DNA of 64,000 nt from Paenibacillus sp. Soil750 (GCF_001428045.1 NZ_LMSD01000014.1:43741-107740), one strand, 5' to 3'; counted from the first letter of the stretch, positions 8,609 to 17,843 are shown. Numbers and translations are program-made. Notes: generated from the letters alone by a model not told the origin.

Positions 8609-9163
8609 ATGGATAATTTCACGCCGTATGTGATAAAAAGCTTCAAACACGACGGGCATCTCCATCGCATGTGGTTGACCAATTGGCGGGTTCCTTCAAG
8701 TATGCTCCACGAAGAGCATCAGAAACAGGGCATGCTTGTGTTCATTAATAGTCAGACTAAGATTCAAGAAGCGGATGGCAAGGAGTGGGTTAGCCGCATT
8801 CCAGGGGTTTCTTTTTTTATTCCGAAAATGTGGTTTAATATCGTTGCTCTCATGGAGGAGACAGGGGTTCGCTATTACTGTAATGTGGCCTCTCCTTTAT
8901 ACGTGAATCAGCAAATTTTAACATATATTGATTATGATTTGGACGTTATCCGGTTGCCAGATCGAACGGTACATATTGTGGATCAAGATGAATACGAGCG
9001 TCATAAGCTCGGCTACCATTACTCGTCCCTTGTCGAAACGAAGGTGAAAGAGGGGCTTGCAGCGCTGCTGTCGTTAGTGAATGAGGACAAGCCGCCTTTT
9101 CAGGATGACATGGTGATCTACTATTATGAGCAATGGGAAAAGTATAAGAGCGGAGGCGGTTGA
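8609..9163 (+). CDS. DUF402 domain protein (FomD/YgaC-like)
   Basis: A 184-residue cytoplasmic protein of the DUF402 family, which includes B. subtilis YgaC and the FomD-type nucleotide hydrolases. Visible family features are the N-terminal KSFKHDGHLHRMW segment, the central FFIPKMWFNIVALMEE, the acidic YIDYDLDVIRLPD strand and the DQDEYERHK motif, which supplies the Asp/Glu residues thought to bind metal. Some relatives hydrolyse nucleoside diphosphates or CDP-linked substrates; the substrate here is unknown. A GAGGAG site precedes the ATG. Its stop codon abuts the GTG start of the signal peptidase gene, so the two are probably co-translated. Confidence 0.88.
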   Translation: MDNFTPYVIKSFKHDGHLHRMWLTNWRVPSSMLHEEHQKQGMLVFINSQTKIQEADGKEWVSRIPGVSFFIPKMWFNIVALMEETGVRYYCNVASPLYVNQQILTYIDYDLDVIRLPDRTVHIVDQDEYERHKLGYHYSSLVETKVKEGLAALLSLVNEDKPPFQDDMVIYYYEQWEKYKSGGG

Positions 9164-9763
9164 GTGAGCTTCTTCGTAGGGCGAGAAGATTCGAAAAGGC
9201 AAGTTTCTGCACAAGGGTATGTTCATGAATCGAAAAGCTTTACGCACGAGCTGTGGGATTGGACGAAATCCATTCTCGTAGCTCTTCTTGTTGTAATTAT
9301 TGTTCATCAATTCGGTTTTAATTTGTCTACGGTGCGCGGTCACTCGATGGATCCGACGCTTCGAGAAGGCGAGTGGCTCTTCGTGAACAAAGCCATCACC
9401 TATTTAAAAGCACCGAGCCGTGGTGAAATCGTCATTCTCAAAGAGCCGGAGAAGCTTGCTCTACCTCAACACCCTTTATTGGTCAAAAGGGTTGTGGCTA
9501 TCGCAGGCGATGAGGTACAGAGCCGCCAAGGGGCTCTCTATGTGAACGGCGATAAAGTCACCGAGCCGTATGCGGATACGCCAATCGAAGATGGTGACTT
9601 CGGACCGACAGAGGTCGGACCGGGCCAGATCTTCGTAATGGGCGATAATCGGCATCTGGCAGCAAGTGCAGACAGCCGTATGTTCGGGGTCATACCGATC
9701 AGTCTCGTCCAAGGACGGGCTGACTTTGTGTTATGGCCGCTCGATATGGCGGGAAAGCTGTAA
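9164..9763 (+). CDS. lepB: type I signal peptidase
   Basis: Cleaves signal peptides from secreted proteins at the outer face of the membrane. The 199-residue enzyme has one N-terminal transmembrane helix (residues ~36-52), the catalytic Ser at 61 in GHSMDPTL, the general-base Lys at about 108 in LLVKRVVAIAGD, and the conserved FVMGDNR box with a Ser/Asp region after it. It is of the short Bacillus SipS type. Translation starts at a GTG directly after the TGA of the DUF402 gene, 7 nt downstream of GGAGG. Confidence 0.95.
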   Translation: MSFFVGREDSKRQVSAQGYVHESKSFTHELWDWTKSILVALLVVIIVHQFGFNLSTVRGHSMDPTLREGEWLFVNKAITYLKAPSRGEIVILKEPEKLALPQHPLLVKRVVAIAGDEVQSRQGALYVNGDKVTEPYADTPIEDGDFGPTEVGPGQIFVMGDNRHLAASADSRMFGVIPISLVQGRADFVLWPLDMAGKL

Positions 9764-9879
9764 GAGCGTAGTGATAGCTACGTGAGCACTGGAAGTTCCG
9801 GCTGAATTCAATATTCGATGTCGAGTATGCTTCTTGGACTACTTCGTGATCAAAACTGGACTTGAGAGAGGTGAGCAGA

Positions 9880-11061
9880 TTGGCGGTTTCCATGGAAGAC
9901 ACAACAGACTGGCGCAAATTACAACAAGAGATTGTGGAAGCCGCGCCCTCTCTTGGTATTGATAAGATAGGCTTCACTTCGGCGGAGCCGTTTCACGCCT
10001 TGAAAGACATCCTTCTCCGCCACAGGGAGAAGGGTTTCGAATCCGGCTTCGAGGAGCCGGACATCGAGAAGCGGGTACATCCCGAGCTGAGCTTCGACTC
10101 GCCGCGCTCGATCATCTCGATCGCCGTCGCGTACCCGTCGAAGCTCTCGAACCCGCCCCGATCTGAGCCGGGGGCGTATCGGGGCATGATCTCACGCTCC
10201 TCTTGGGGGAGCGACTACCACGACGTGCTTCGCGATCGGCTCGCGAAGCTGGAAGCCTTCATCGCCGAGCGCGTGCCGGAGGCGAGACTGCAGAGCATGG
10301 TCGACACCGGTGCCCTCGTCGACCGCGCTGTCGCCGAACGTGCCGGCATCGGCTGGAGCGGCAAAAACTGCGCCGTGATCACCCCCGAATGGGGGTCGTG
10401 GGTGTATTTGGGCGAAATGATCACGAACATCCCGTTCGAATCCGATATAGGTATTATGGACCAGTGCGGAGACTGCACGATTTGCATCGATGCCTGTCCA
10501 ACAGGGGCGCTAGTCGGCCCAGGGCAGCTCAATTCGAGCCGCTGCATCTCGTTCATCACACAGACCAAAGGGTATGTGGATGACGAATACAAACGCAAAA
10601 TCGGCAACCGACTCTACGGCTGTGATACGTGCCAGGTCGTCTGCCCGAAGAACAAGGGGATGAACTGGACGCATCATCCCGAACTGCAGCCTGACCCGGA
10701 GAAGGTCAAGCCGCTGCTCATTCCCTTGCTCACGATGTCGAACAAGGATTTCAAAGAGCAGTACGGGCGCATTGCGGCTTCCTGGCGCGGCAAAAAGCCC
10801 ATCCAGCGCAACGCGATCATCGCGCTGGGCAATTTCAAGGACCGCACAGCGGTGCCGGTCTTGAGTGATCTGCTGCGGAGCGACCCTCGCCCGGAAATTC
10901 GGGCTACCGCAGCGTGGGCGCTGGGGCGCATCGGCGGTGAGGAAGCTTTCGCCGCTTTAACTAAAGCTGCTGCGGCTGAACAAGAGCCGCAGGTGAAGAC
11001 GGACATCGAGAAAGCCATAGCTGTACAGAACAGTCAAGCAGTGGCCGTACAGGAGGAATAA
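9880..11061 (+). CDS. queG: epoxyqueuosine reductase QueG
   Basis: Catalyses the last step of queuosine synthesis, reducing epoxyqueuosine at the tRNA wobble position using cobalamin and two [4Fe-4S] clusters. The cluster motifs are visible: CGDCTICIDACPTGAL and CDTCQVVCPKN. The C-terminal ~60 residues form HEAT-like repeats (IRATAAWALGRIGGEEA), usual for the long QueG form. The frame is open from 9862, but GAGAGGTGAG is placed correctly for the TTG at 9880; an ATG at 9892 is too far from it. The first half is clearly more GC-rich than neighbouring genes. It is followed after one base by ogt. Confidence 0.94.
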   Translation: MAVSMEDTTDWRKLQQEIVEAAPSLGIDKIGFTSAEPFHALKDILLRHREKGFESGFEEPDIEKRVHPELSFDSPRSIISIAVAYPSKLSNPPRSEPGAYRGMISRSSWGSDYHDVLRDRLAKLEAFIAERVPEARLQSMVDTGALVDRAVAERAGIGWSGKNCAVITPEWGSWVYLGEMITNIPFESDIGIMDQCGDCTICIDACPTGALVGPGQLNSSRCISFITQTKGYVDDEYKRKIGNRLYGCDTCQVVCPKNKGMNWTHHPELQPDPEKVKPLLIPLLTMSNKDFKEQYGRIAASWRGKKPIQRNAIIALGNFKDRTAVPVLSDLLRSDPRPEIRATAAWALGRIGGEEAFAALTKAAAAEQEPQVKTDIEKAIAVQNSQAVAVQEE

Positions 11062-11062
11062 G

Positions 11063-11599
11063 ATGAAACAGCAGCAAGAAACGGTCGTGCTCACCTATAC
11101 CGAGATCGACTCGCCCATCGGTCCTCTCGTGCTTGTGGCATCCCCACAGGGCCTCTGCAAAGTCGAGTTCGGTACCTATGAGGAGAATCGAGAACAACGT
11201 GAACAGTGGGCAAGTCGTTGGTATGGGGCGTTTGAGCTAAGCGAAAATGCGAAGCAGCTAGCATCCGTAGCTGAGCAATTAACGCAGTATTTTAAAAGAG
11301 AACGAGAGAGCTTTGAAGGGGATCTGGATTTACAAGGAACGGAGTTCCAAAAGCGAGTATGGCTGGCCTTGCAAACGATCCCTTATGGGGAGACAGCATC
11401 CTATAAACATATAGCGGAAGCGATTGGTTCGCCTAAAGCTGTTAGAGCCGTAGGGGGAGCGAACAATCAAAATCCCATTCCTGTCATTATTCCATGTCAT
11501 CGGATCATTGGGGCAAACGGCGATCTTGTGGGTTATGGCGGGGGACTTCCGACCAAAGTGCACTTATTAGATTTGGAACAACGAACATTGCTATCCTAG
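11063..11599 (+). CDS. ogt: methylated-DNA--[protein]-cysteine S-methyltransferase
   Basis: Repairs O6-alkylguanine by moving the alkyl group to its own cysteine, which inactivates the protein. The active-site motif PCHRIIGANGDLVGYGGGL places the acceptor Cys at about residue 145, and the DNA-binding helix (TASYKHIAEAIGSPKAVRAV) precedes it. At 178 residues it is the usual Ogt length. AGGAGG in the last codons of queG is its ribosome-binding site, and the genes are one base apart, so they are co-transcribed. Confidence 0.96.
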   Translation: MKQQQETVVLTYTEIDSPIGPLVLVASPQGLCKVEFGTYEENREQREQWASRWYGAFELSENAKQLASVAEQLTQYFKRERESFEGDLDLQGTEFQKRVWLALQTIPYGETASYKHIAEAIGSPKAVRAVGGANNQNPIPVIIPCHRIIGANGDLVGYGGGLPTKVHLLDLEQRTLLS

Positions 11600-11633
11600 A
11601 AGTTCAACAATTACAACATGTGGAGTGAATCCT

Positions 11634-12665
11634 ATGAAATATGTGCATTTGGATTCGGTGGAGTCTGGTCAATACCTGGGACGTACGATATATGCCAGCA
11701 ATGGGGCAATTTTGCTTTCGGAGAATGTGCAGCTAACCGTGTTTATGATCAATACGCTGAATCGAATTGGCGTGACGATGATTTATATCAAAGACCCGAA
11801 CCTAGAAGATGTGGAGATCCCAGAAATCCTATCGGATGAAACGAAGCGCCTTGTCATGACACAGATGGGGCAGACGTTCGCGTCTATTCAGTCAGGGAAA
11901 GATTTCAACTCGCGCAACGTTAGCATGTCCATCAACACACTTTTAGATGAGATTATGAAAAATCGTGATGTCCTCGTACAGCTGAACGATATTCGGACGC
12001 AGGATAATCAAATGTATATCCATGCCATGAATGTCTGCATGATGGCTGTGCTCATCGGAATGAATATGGGAATGAATGCGACCCAATTGAAAGATCTCGC
12101 TATGGGAGCGCTTCTGCATGATATTGGGAAAGTGGAGCTGCTCACAGACGATGAATCGGAGGATCCGCGGCGACATCATACGTGGCGTGGGTTTGAGCTT
12201 TTGAAGAATAAGCGTGAGTTCAATCTGCTCATTGCACATGTGGCCTTTCAGCATCATGAGGCACTGAATGGAGAAGGCGTTCCGAGAGGGATCATGGGCG
12301 ATGATATTCATCTCTATGCCAAAATAACGGCCGTCGCCAATATGTACGACAACTTACTCTTTGATATGTCTGCAGGACGCCGCAAGTTGCCCCATGAAGC
12401 CTGTGAATACATGCTGGCATTGGCGGAGACGAAGCTGGATCGCGATGTGTTGATTCAATTTTTGAAAATTGTTTCGATTTATCCGACAGGAACTTCGGTG
12501 CGGTTGACGAATCGGGAGACTGGCGTTGTCGTTGGTCAGCATAGAGGACTTCCCACGCGTCCGATTATTCGGATTGTGAAGCAGGATGCCACAGATAAAG
12601 TGTTGGACATCAAAGAGATCGATCTGGCGAAAGAAACAACTTTATTCATTGAACAAGTTCTTTAA
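11634..12665 (+). CDS. HD-GYP-like phosphodiesterase (variant GVP motif)
   Basis: A 343-residue cytoplasmic protein. The N-terminal ~95 residues resemble the small domain found before many Firmicute HD-GYP modules. The HD domain then follows with HDIGK, HHTWRGFELL and HHEALNGEG. HD-GYP enzymes hydrolyse cyclic di-GMP, and the metal-binding His/Asp residues are present. The signature Gly-Tyr-Pro is Gly-Val-Pro here, so activity or specificity may differ. The C-terminus (from ~residue 265) is a beta-rich segment of the kind often attached to this family. The ATG at 11634 has GTGGAGTGA upstream; a GTG at 11625 lies within that site. Confidence 0.88.
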   Translation: MKYVHLDSVESGQYLGRTIYASNGAILLSENVQLTVFMINTLNRIGVTMIYIKDPNLEDVEIPEILSDETKRLVMTQMGQTFASIQSGKDFNSRNVSMSINTLLDEIMKNRDVLVQLNDIRTQDNQMYIHAMNVCMMAVLIGMNMGMNATQLKDLAMGALLHDIGKVELLTDDESEDPRRHHTWRGFELLKNKREFNLLIAHVAFQHHEALNGEGVPRGIMGDDIHLYAKITAVANMYDNLLFDMSAGRRKLPHEACEYMLALAETKLDRDVLIQFLKIVSIYPTGTSVRLTNRETGVVVGQHRGLPTRPIIRIVKQDATDKVLDIKEIDLAKETTLFIEQVL

Positions 12666-12743
12666 TTTGTAAACCGTGGAACAGAAATGATATGATAGAA
12701 CAAGCATTCTATTCTAAATATGTACAAGCAGGGGGCACAGGTT

Positions 12744-12965
12744 ATGTGGAGTTATTTAATTCCCATTCTCACATTGATTGCAGGTTTGGTTGGCGGTTTC
12801 TTTATTGGTGTATTCTATTTGAAGAGACAGCTGGAATCCATGCAAAACAATCCTGAAATGCTAGCCAAAATGGCGAAGCAAATGGGCTACAACATGAATA
12901 AGCAACAATTGAATAAAGCACAACAAATGATGAAGAACCAAAATTTTAACCAAAAGCGGAAATAA
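12744..12965 (+). CDS. yneF: YneF family (UPF0154) small membrane protein
   Basis: A 73-residue protein with one N-terminal membrane helix (~residues 4-26, with a GGFFIGVFY glycine pattern) followed by a positively charged, amphipathic cytoplasmic tail containing NPEMLAKMAKQMGYNMNKQQ. This arrangement and length match B. subtilis YneF. The molecular role is not known. The in-frame ATG at 12720 is rejected because the GGGGG site lies between the two and is spaced for 12744. Confidence 0.9.
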   Translation: MWSYLIPILTLIAGLVGGFFIGVFYLKRQLESMQNNPEMLAKMAKQMGYNMNKQQLNKAQQMMKNQNFNQKRK

Positions 12966-12990
12966 GAAATAGGGTGGAGTGGTAGAGAAG

Positions 12991-13578
12991 ATGGCATCCA
13001 TCGATTATAAAAATGGATTAGTCGCAGAAAATCGCGAGCAGATTGAAAGTCATGTCCGTGAAATTTTGCGACTGATTGGTGAAGATGTAGATCGTGAAGG
13101 TCTGTTGGATACGCCAGCTCGTGTAACGCGTATGTATGAAGAAATTTTTGCAGGATATGCAGCAGATCCTCGCGAAGTACTTGGTGTTACTTTTGATGAA
13201 CAGCATGAAGAGCTTGTTATCATCAAAGATATCGTTTACTACAGCCAGTGTGAGCACCATATGGCGCCTTTCTTTGGCAAAGTCCACGTTGGTTACTTAC
13301 CTAGCGGTAAAGTGGCCGGTCTCAGTAAATTTGCTCGTTTAGTTGATGTCGTTACACGCAAGCTGCAGGTACAAGAACGTATTACCTCTGAAATTGCCGA
13401 CATCCTATTCGATGTGCTTAAGCCGCATGGCGTCATGGTTGTCGTTGAAGGCGAGCATATGTGCATGTGCGCAAGAGGCGTGAAGAAATACGGCAGTCAA
13501 ACCGTAACTTCTGCTGTGCGCGGCTCCTTCCGTAAGGATGCAACACTGCGTTCGGAATTTCTATCTTTATTAAAATAA
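12991..13578 (+). CDS. folE: GTP cyclohydrolase I
   Basis: Catalyses the first step of folate (tetrahydropterin) synthesis, converting GTP to 7,8-dihydroneopterin triphosphate. The 195-residue protein has the zinc site formed by Cys and His in [18 protein letters not shown] and by the Cys of [11 protein letters not shown]. The conserved [12 protein letters not shown] and KFARLVDVV segments are also present. The start is placed at ATG 12991; a GTG at 12979 lies inside the ribosome-binding site GGTGGAG. It is followed by a strong terminator and does not sit with other folate genes here. Confidence 0.95.
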   Translation: MASIDYKNGLVAENREQIESHVREILRLIGEDVDREGLLDTPARVTRMYEEIFAGYAADPREVLGVTFDEQHEELVIIKDIVYYSQCEHHMAPFFGKVHVGYLPSGKVAGLSKFARLVDVVTRKLQVQERITSEIADILFDVLKPHGVMVVVEGEHMCMCARGVKKYGSQTVTSAVRGSFRKDATLRSEFLSLLK

Positions 13579-13588
13579 TAAGAGCACC

Positions 13589-13635
13589 GGGGAATGTGCA
13601 CCAAGACAATGGTCTTGTGCATCATTCCCTTTTTT
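13589..13635 (+). terminator. rho-independent terminator of folE
   Basis: A long stem begins with GGGGAATG, continues through TGCACCAAGAC and pairs with GTCTTGTGCA and CATTCCC, ending in a run of T. The loop is AATG. Confidence 0.9.
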
Positions 13636-13839
13636 CAGTTGTGCATCAGGTTAGGCTTGTTGGGGCATGGAGAATATAGTATTCTTTTAAAAATATAATC
13701 CTTCTGTATCAGGGGGTCGAATGGTGACTATCGTACATGCTCTCGCATAAACTGATAGCAGTGTGAGGAATCGCCCCAGCAGCAGGATACAGGTGAGATC
13801 GGCGCCCTACAGCGCTAGAGGGCTAGAGGAGGCAAGCAT

Positions 13840-15165
13840 ATGAACAACATAAGGAAATATCGGCCTGGTGAGGCAGCTTCCTCGAAATGGAGTGAAGAAC
13901 GGGATGAATTTGAACGGGATTATGCAAGGTTGATTCAGTCACCGACCTTTCGGCGTCTACAAGGGAAATCTCAGGTGTTCGGGGCCGGCTCGGGAGATTA
14001 CTATCGGACTCGTCTGACGCACTCCTTGGAGGTCGCACAGATTGCGCGAGAAGTGGCGAAGCGTTTAGAGCGGACGAATCCCTTTTTGAGCAAAAGAGAG
14101 CATCCAGGCCTGATCATCGATCCGACCGTGGTCGAGTGCGCATCCATTGCGCATGACTTCGGTCACCCGCCTTTTGGACATAAGGGCGAAGAGGTGCTCA
14201 ATCATATCCTAATGAAGGATCACGGCTTGAAATATGAGGGTAATGCGCAAAACTTCCGGATCCTCATGTTTCTTGAAAAACGAGCAGGCAGCGAGAGTGG
14301 TCTGGATCTGACGTCAGCTGTGCTTCTTGGTATTAATAAATATCCCTTCCTCATTGAGGAAGAAGGGCGTCTGAAGGGCGTATATGGCGCGGAGTGGGAC
14401 GTTATTCGTGAGTTGCGTGACATTTGGAAAATGCCAGTGGGCTGCTCCACATTGGAAGCGCAGTTGATGGACCTCTGCGATGATATTGCGTATTCTACGC
14501 ATGATATCGAGGATGGCATTCGGGCAGGCAAAATTCAAATGAACGCTACCTTTTTCGAGGATCAACGATTGATTCGACATCTCGTGATGGAGATATTGAA
14601 CGATCCCAATCAGCATAAGTTTGGCTGGGAGCAAGTTGATATCGAGCAGATGGTGCGGCGCGTGCTGCACGATTATTTGGAGCAATGGGAGCTCATATTT
14701 GCAGAGTGCAACCGCGAGGAATCGCGGACGCGCAGAGAGATGAAAGCGCGCTGGGTCAGCTCATTCGCGAGTCGCCTCGATATTATCGATGACACGGAAC
14801 GAAGCTGGAAGAAGGTCGCCCTCGTCAAAGACGGCGCAGAGGATATGGATCTCCTACGGACGATGGAGATCCTCAAGAAGCTGGCGTGGGTCACGCTGAT
14901 CAAGGATTTCCGCGTCCTGCGCCTGCAAAAGCGCAGCGAGATCATCGTCGAGCGTCTCTGGGACAGCTTCATCGATAAGGACAAAGGGCAGTGGATCATC
15001 CCGCCCGACTGGATCGATAGCTACGAGCGGCGCAGCATCAACAGCAACTGGAGCTGGCCGCGCTTCGTCGCGGACTACATCTCGGGCATGACCGATGCCT
15101 ATGCCGAGAAGGTATATGCAGAGCTGTTTGCGAGCAAATCGGGCTCGATATATGAGATGGATTGA
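13840..15165 (+). CDS. dgt: dGTPase-like dNTP triphosphohydrolase
   Basis: A 441-residue HD-domain enzyme of the dGTPase family, which splits dNTPs to nucleoside and triphosphate and so limits dNTP pools. Motifs seen: FRRLQGKSQVF, RTRLTHSLEVAQIAR, the HD pair in ASIAHDFGHPPFGHKGE, and DLCDDIAYSTHDIEDG. The C-terminal ~170 residues are mostly helical. GAGGAGG lies 7 nt before the ATG. The last third is notably GC-rich (about 65% in places). Relatives can restrict phage by dNTP depletion, but nothing around this gene suggests a defence island, so a housekeeping role is assumed. Confidence 0.9.
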   Translation: MNNIRKYRPGEAASSKWSEERDEFERDYARLIQSPTFRRLQGKSQVFGAGSGDYYRTRLTHSLEVAQIAREVAKRLERTNPFLSKREHPGLIIDPTVVECASIAHDFGHPPFGHKGEEVLNHILMKDHGLKYEGNAQNFRILMFLEKRAGSESGLDLTSAVLLGINKYPFLIEEEGRLKGVYGAEWDVIRELRDIWKMPVGCSTLEAQLMDLCDDIAYSTHDIEDGIRAGKIQMNATFFEDQRLIRHLVMEILNDPNQHKFGWEQVDIEQMVRRVLHDYLEQWELIFAECNREESRTRREMKARWVSSFASRLDIIDDTERSWKKVALVKDGAEDMDLLRTMEILKKLAWVTLIKDFRVLRLQKRSEIIVERLWDSFIDKDKGQWIIPPDWIDSYERRSINSNWSWPRFVADYISGMTDAYAEKVYAELFASKSGSIYEMD

Positions 15166-15404
15166 GTGGGGGCGTGCCCATTCAACTTCTGTCTGCATGT
15201 AGCTGTGAGCGGCTGCAGGTAGCCACATGTAACCACTCCGCCAACCCACTTTCACGAACTAGCCGCCCGCCAGCGGCTATAGTTAGCTAAAGGCAATGAC
15301 AATCAGCTACAGGAAGCTATAAGCAGCCACAAGCATCAGCAAATACCTTACAAGTAACCAGCCACCCCACTTCCACCAACCAGCCGCCTCCCATCGCTAA
15401 TGGA

Positions 15405-15596
15405 TGGATTTTATACAGCTAATCTATCTAGTTTTTCACATTTTAGATGATTAGATGGATTTCCTGTAGTTAATTTAGCGGTTATAAGGGGAAATGGCGG
15501 AAATTGCAACATTTAGCTGTACTTTTTCCATTTAAATTTATTATTTGATGAGATAAGCAGAAATTAGCTGTAGGTTTTCCAGTTAAATCGCGTCGC
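15405..15596. repeat. intergenic repeat, TGGATTT family copy 1
   Basis: The ~470 bp after dgt hold no gene. They begin with low-complexity AGC/CAGCC-rich text (15190-15400). Then comes a segment of units with the pattern TGGATTT-N2-TACAG-CTAAT and a GTTTTTCAC block, repeated with drift down to 15596. A related segment lies at 50083-50230. No coding capacity is seen. Confidence 0.6.
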
Positions 15597-15634
15597 AGGA
15601 GCATACGGTTGAGAAGTTGGCCAATTTGGGGATG

Positions 15635-15661
15635 AGAGGTAAGCGCTGCTTACCTCTTTTT
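15635..15661 (+). terminator. rho-independent terminator, plus direction
   Basis: Perfect 10-bp stem AGAGGTAAGC / GCTTACCTCT with a 3-nt loop, followed by a T-run. It is ~470 bp after the dgt stop, so either dgt has a long 3' region or a short separate transcript ends here. Confidence 0.85.
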
Positions 15662-15699
15662 GTATAGGTTCATATAGGTATGCAAGCCGGTAAATGGCC

Positions 15700-15728
15700 A
15701 AAAAAAATACCGACCTCATCAGAGGTCG
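15700..15728 (-). terminator. terminator of the alpha/beta hydrolase gene
   Basis: On the minus strand, a 7-bp stem CGACCTC / GAGGTCG with a 4-nt loop is followed by GTATTTTTTTT, starting only 4 bp after the hydrolase stop codon. Confidence 0.88.
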
Positions 15729-15731
15729 ATT

Positions 15732-16757
15732 TTATAGGGAGGAGGGAATACCAGCGTTAACGTGCTCGGATGTGGCCGATGGTTCAATACTGCCGAGGAA
15801 GTCCATCGTGCGGCTCACATACGTTTTGGGCTCAGCGCGATACAGAAGTTCATGCTGTGCGTTAGGAAGAATCCATAGCTTAGAAGCGGTGTTGTGTTGT
15901 TGCTTGAACATAGCCTCGACTAAAACATGAGGAGCCTTGTTATCATTTGTGCCATGAATCATGAAGATCGGCATCTCATATGACGTTGTGGTCACTTTAG
16001 TGAAGGGCACGTCGTGCAAGCTTACGCCATTAAGTAAAGGAAAGAATAAACGGACAAGTGGGAGAGAAGGGTACTTTGGCAGATGTACGACTTGATTCAT
16101 ATTTTGATAAAGGGTGTCTGAGTTCAGCAGAAATGTGCTGTCTAGGATCATCCCTGAAATATCTCCGTTTTGCTGTAGAGCCGTCTGTAAGGCAGTGCCT
16201 GCCCCCATGGAAAAGCCCCAAATAAAAATCGAACCGCCAGTGGATTGTTTGATGTAATCAATGGCCCCAAGCAGCTCTTGGGATTCCTGAACACCGCCGG
16301 TCATGAGGCGACTACTAGTAGGATTCACGTAGCCATAGTCAAACATGAGAACGTTATACTGCTTTTTATGAAGCTCGCGGGCTAAGGTGTACAAAGGAAC
16401 CCATTCTTCTTCACGATTGCCTCCATAGCCATGTGAGAAAATGACAGTTTTACTCGAGCCTGCTGCTGCGATGAACCAGCCATCTAAGTTGGATTTACCG
16501 TTTAGACTGGGAAATGAAATGTTCGTATAAGGAAGTCGGACAGCTTTCATCGGATTCGAATGTAGAGGCTCAATATGTGGCCTAGCCAAGGTCCAAGCAA
16601 TGTAAGCGTGGAAGATGAGTACGACTGAGGTGCATAGTATTAATAAAACTAAAAAAGTGGTGGCGATTAGCTTTTTCCTGCGTAAAAAAGGTTGTGTAAC
16701 CTGATCAAGAGTGGGTTGCAGCGATCCCGTTACAGGATTTAGTGTAGTTGTAGACAT
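15732..16757 (-). CDS. membrane-anchored alpha/beta hydrolase
   Basis: A 341-residue serine hydrolase with a cytoplasmic N-terminal tail (~1-30), one transmembrane helix (~31-53) and a catalytic domain presumably outside the cell. The oxyanion segment is FSHGYGGNREEEW, the nucleophile elbow is GFSMGAGTA, the acid is probably the Asp in HGTNDNKAP and the base is the His of NAQHELLY. It resembles the BEM46/YqkD-like extracellular hydrolase group. The substrate is unknown. The gene stands alone, between its own terminator and the divergent IclR regulator, which might control it. Confidence 0.88.
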   Translation of the reverse strand: MSTTTLNPVTGSLQPTLDQVTQPFLRRKKLIATTFLVLLILCTSVVLIFHAYIAWTLARPHIEPLHSNPMKAVRLPYTNISFPSLNGKSNLDGWFIAAAGSSKTVIFSHGYGGNREEEWVPLYTLARELHKKQYNVLMFDYGYVNPTSSRLMTGGVQESQELLGAIDYIKQSTGGSIFIWGFSMGAGTALQTALQQNGDISGMILDSTFLLNSDTLYQNMNQVVHLPKYPSLPLVRLFFPLLNGVSLHDVPFTKVTTTSYEMPIFMIHGTNDNKAPHVLVEAMFKQQHNTASKLWILPNAQHELLYRAEPKTYVSRTMDFLGSIEPSATSEHVNAGIPSSL

Positions 16758-16966
16758 CGATGAAGCCTCCCTCCGTGAAAATGTGTATGTGAAATTCTGC
16801 TAGTTAGAGGTGTAAAATAGGAAGGGAGAGTTAATTGTTTAAATATTCTGATAAGTGTTGCTGTACTTTAATATTATTCTGAATGCGCTTTCAAGTCAAT
16901 GTAGATGCGGCATTTGTAAGCCTATTGTAACGGTTCTGTAATAATGGGAAAAAGAGGCGTTTGACC

Positions 16967-16995
16967 TTTACGGTTCTACGTAGTTTGGTTATACT
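16967..16995 (+). promoter_or_regulatory. candidate sigma-A promoter of the IclR gene
   Basis: TTTACG (-35), 17-nt spacer, TATACT (-10), about 60 nt before the start codon at 17055. A TTGACC at 16961 looks better as a -35 but is 23 nt away from the -10. Confidence 0.45.
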
Positions 16996-17054
16996 GAACA
17001 TAACAAGGTTTCATATAGTGAAACAGTTTGGCTTATAAAGGTGGTGACTCTTCT

Positions 17055-17798
17055 ATGGAAGATGGCAAGCTGACCGTGCGTGCTGTTGAGCGCGCTTTAG
17101 ATATTATGCTTTGTTTCACGGGGGCGTCCGAGTTGACGTTAACCGAAATTGCTACACGTGTGCAGCTTCACAAAAGCACCGTGCATCGGCTTCTCGCATC
17201 GCTTGAAGGCAAGGGCTTCATCATGCGTGATGAAGCGACGGATAAGTACAGACTGGGCTACCGGCTCTGGGAGCTTTCGGCTAACCTGTCCAAAGAGGGA
17301 GACCCCGGCATCATTCTGTTGCCGGAGATGGAACGGCTGCGCGATCAGCTCGGCGAAACGATCTCGCTGTACGTGCAGGACGGCCTTGTGCGCGTGCGCA
17401 TCCAAGCCGTGCAGAGCAACCATGCCATTCGCCGTGTGGCCCCTGTCGGGGCGCGAATGCCTCTTTACGTCGGCGCCTCGAGCAAGGTGCTCGTCGCCTT
17501 TGCTGAGCCAGGGCTGCTGGAGCAGTTGCTAACCTCGGCCGACTGGCCGACAGGGTTAGACACGCAGGCATACCTGCAGCAGCTCAGCGACACAAGACGC
17601 GCGGGCTTCGCCACGAGCGTCGAAGAGCGCGAGCCTGGCGCGGCTGCTGTGTCCGCGCCGATTCTTGACCGCGGCGGCCGACTAGTGGCCGCCCTGGCGG
17701 TCTCGGGTCCAGCGAACAGGCTCACGCTGGAGCTGATGCAAGAGCAGGCGCCGACGATTATGGAGGCGGCGCGCCGGATGGGCACGATGCTGCGCTAA
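17055..17798 (+). CDS. IclR-family transcriptional regulator
   Basis: A 247-residue repressor or activator with an N-terminal winged helix-turn-helix (LTLTEIATRVQLHKSTVHRL, residues ~26-45) and a C-terminal GAF-like effector domain (RVAPVGARMPLYVGASSKVL, and EREPGAAAVSAPILD near the ligand pocket). AAAGGTGGTGA is spaced for ATG 17055; the frame is open further upstream without support. The 3' half is much more GC-rich than the 5' half. The effector and targets are not evident; the divergent hydrolase gene is one candidate target. Confidence 0.92.
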   Translation: MEDGKLTVRAVERALDIMLCFTGASELTLTEIATRVQLHKSTVHRLLASLEGKGFIMRDEATDKYRLGYRLWELSANLSKEGDPGIILLPEMERLRDQLGETISLYVQDGLVRVRIQAVQSNHAIRRVAPVGARMPLYVGASSKVLVAFAEPGLLEQLLTSADWPTGLDTQAYLQQLSDTRRAGFATSVEEREPGAAAVSAPILDRGGRLVAALAVSGPANRLTLELMQEQAPTIMEAARRMGTMLR

Positions 17799-17843
17799 GC
17801 ACCTGCAGTCGTCTTAACTCGCATTTACGCCAAGAATAGCGAG

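Noticed and set aside
13840..15165. Anti-phage dGTPase defence gene
   Set aside because: Neighbours are folate and ordinary metabolic genes and no other defence gene is present; housekeeping is more likely.
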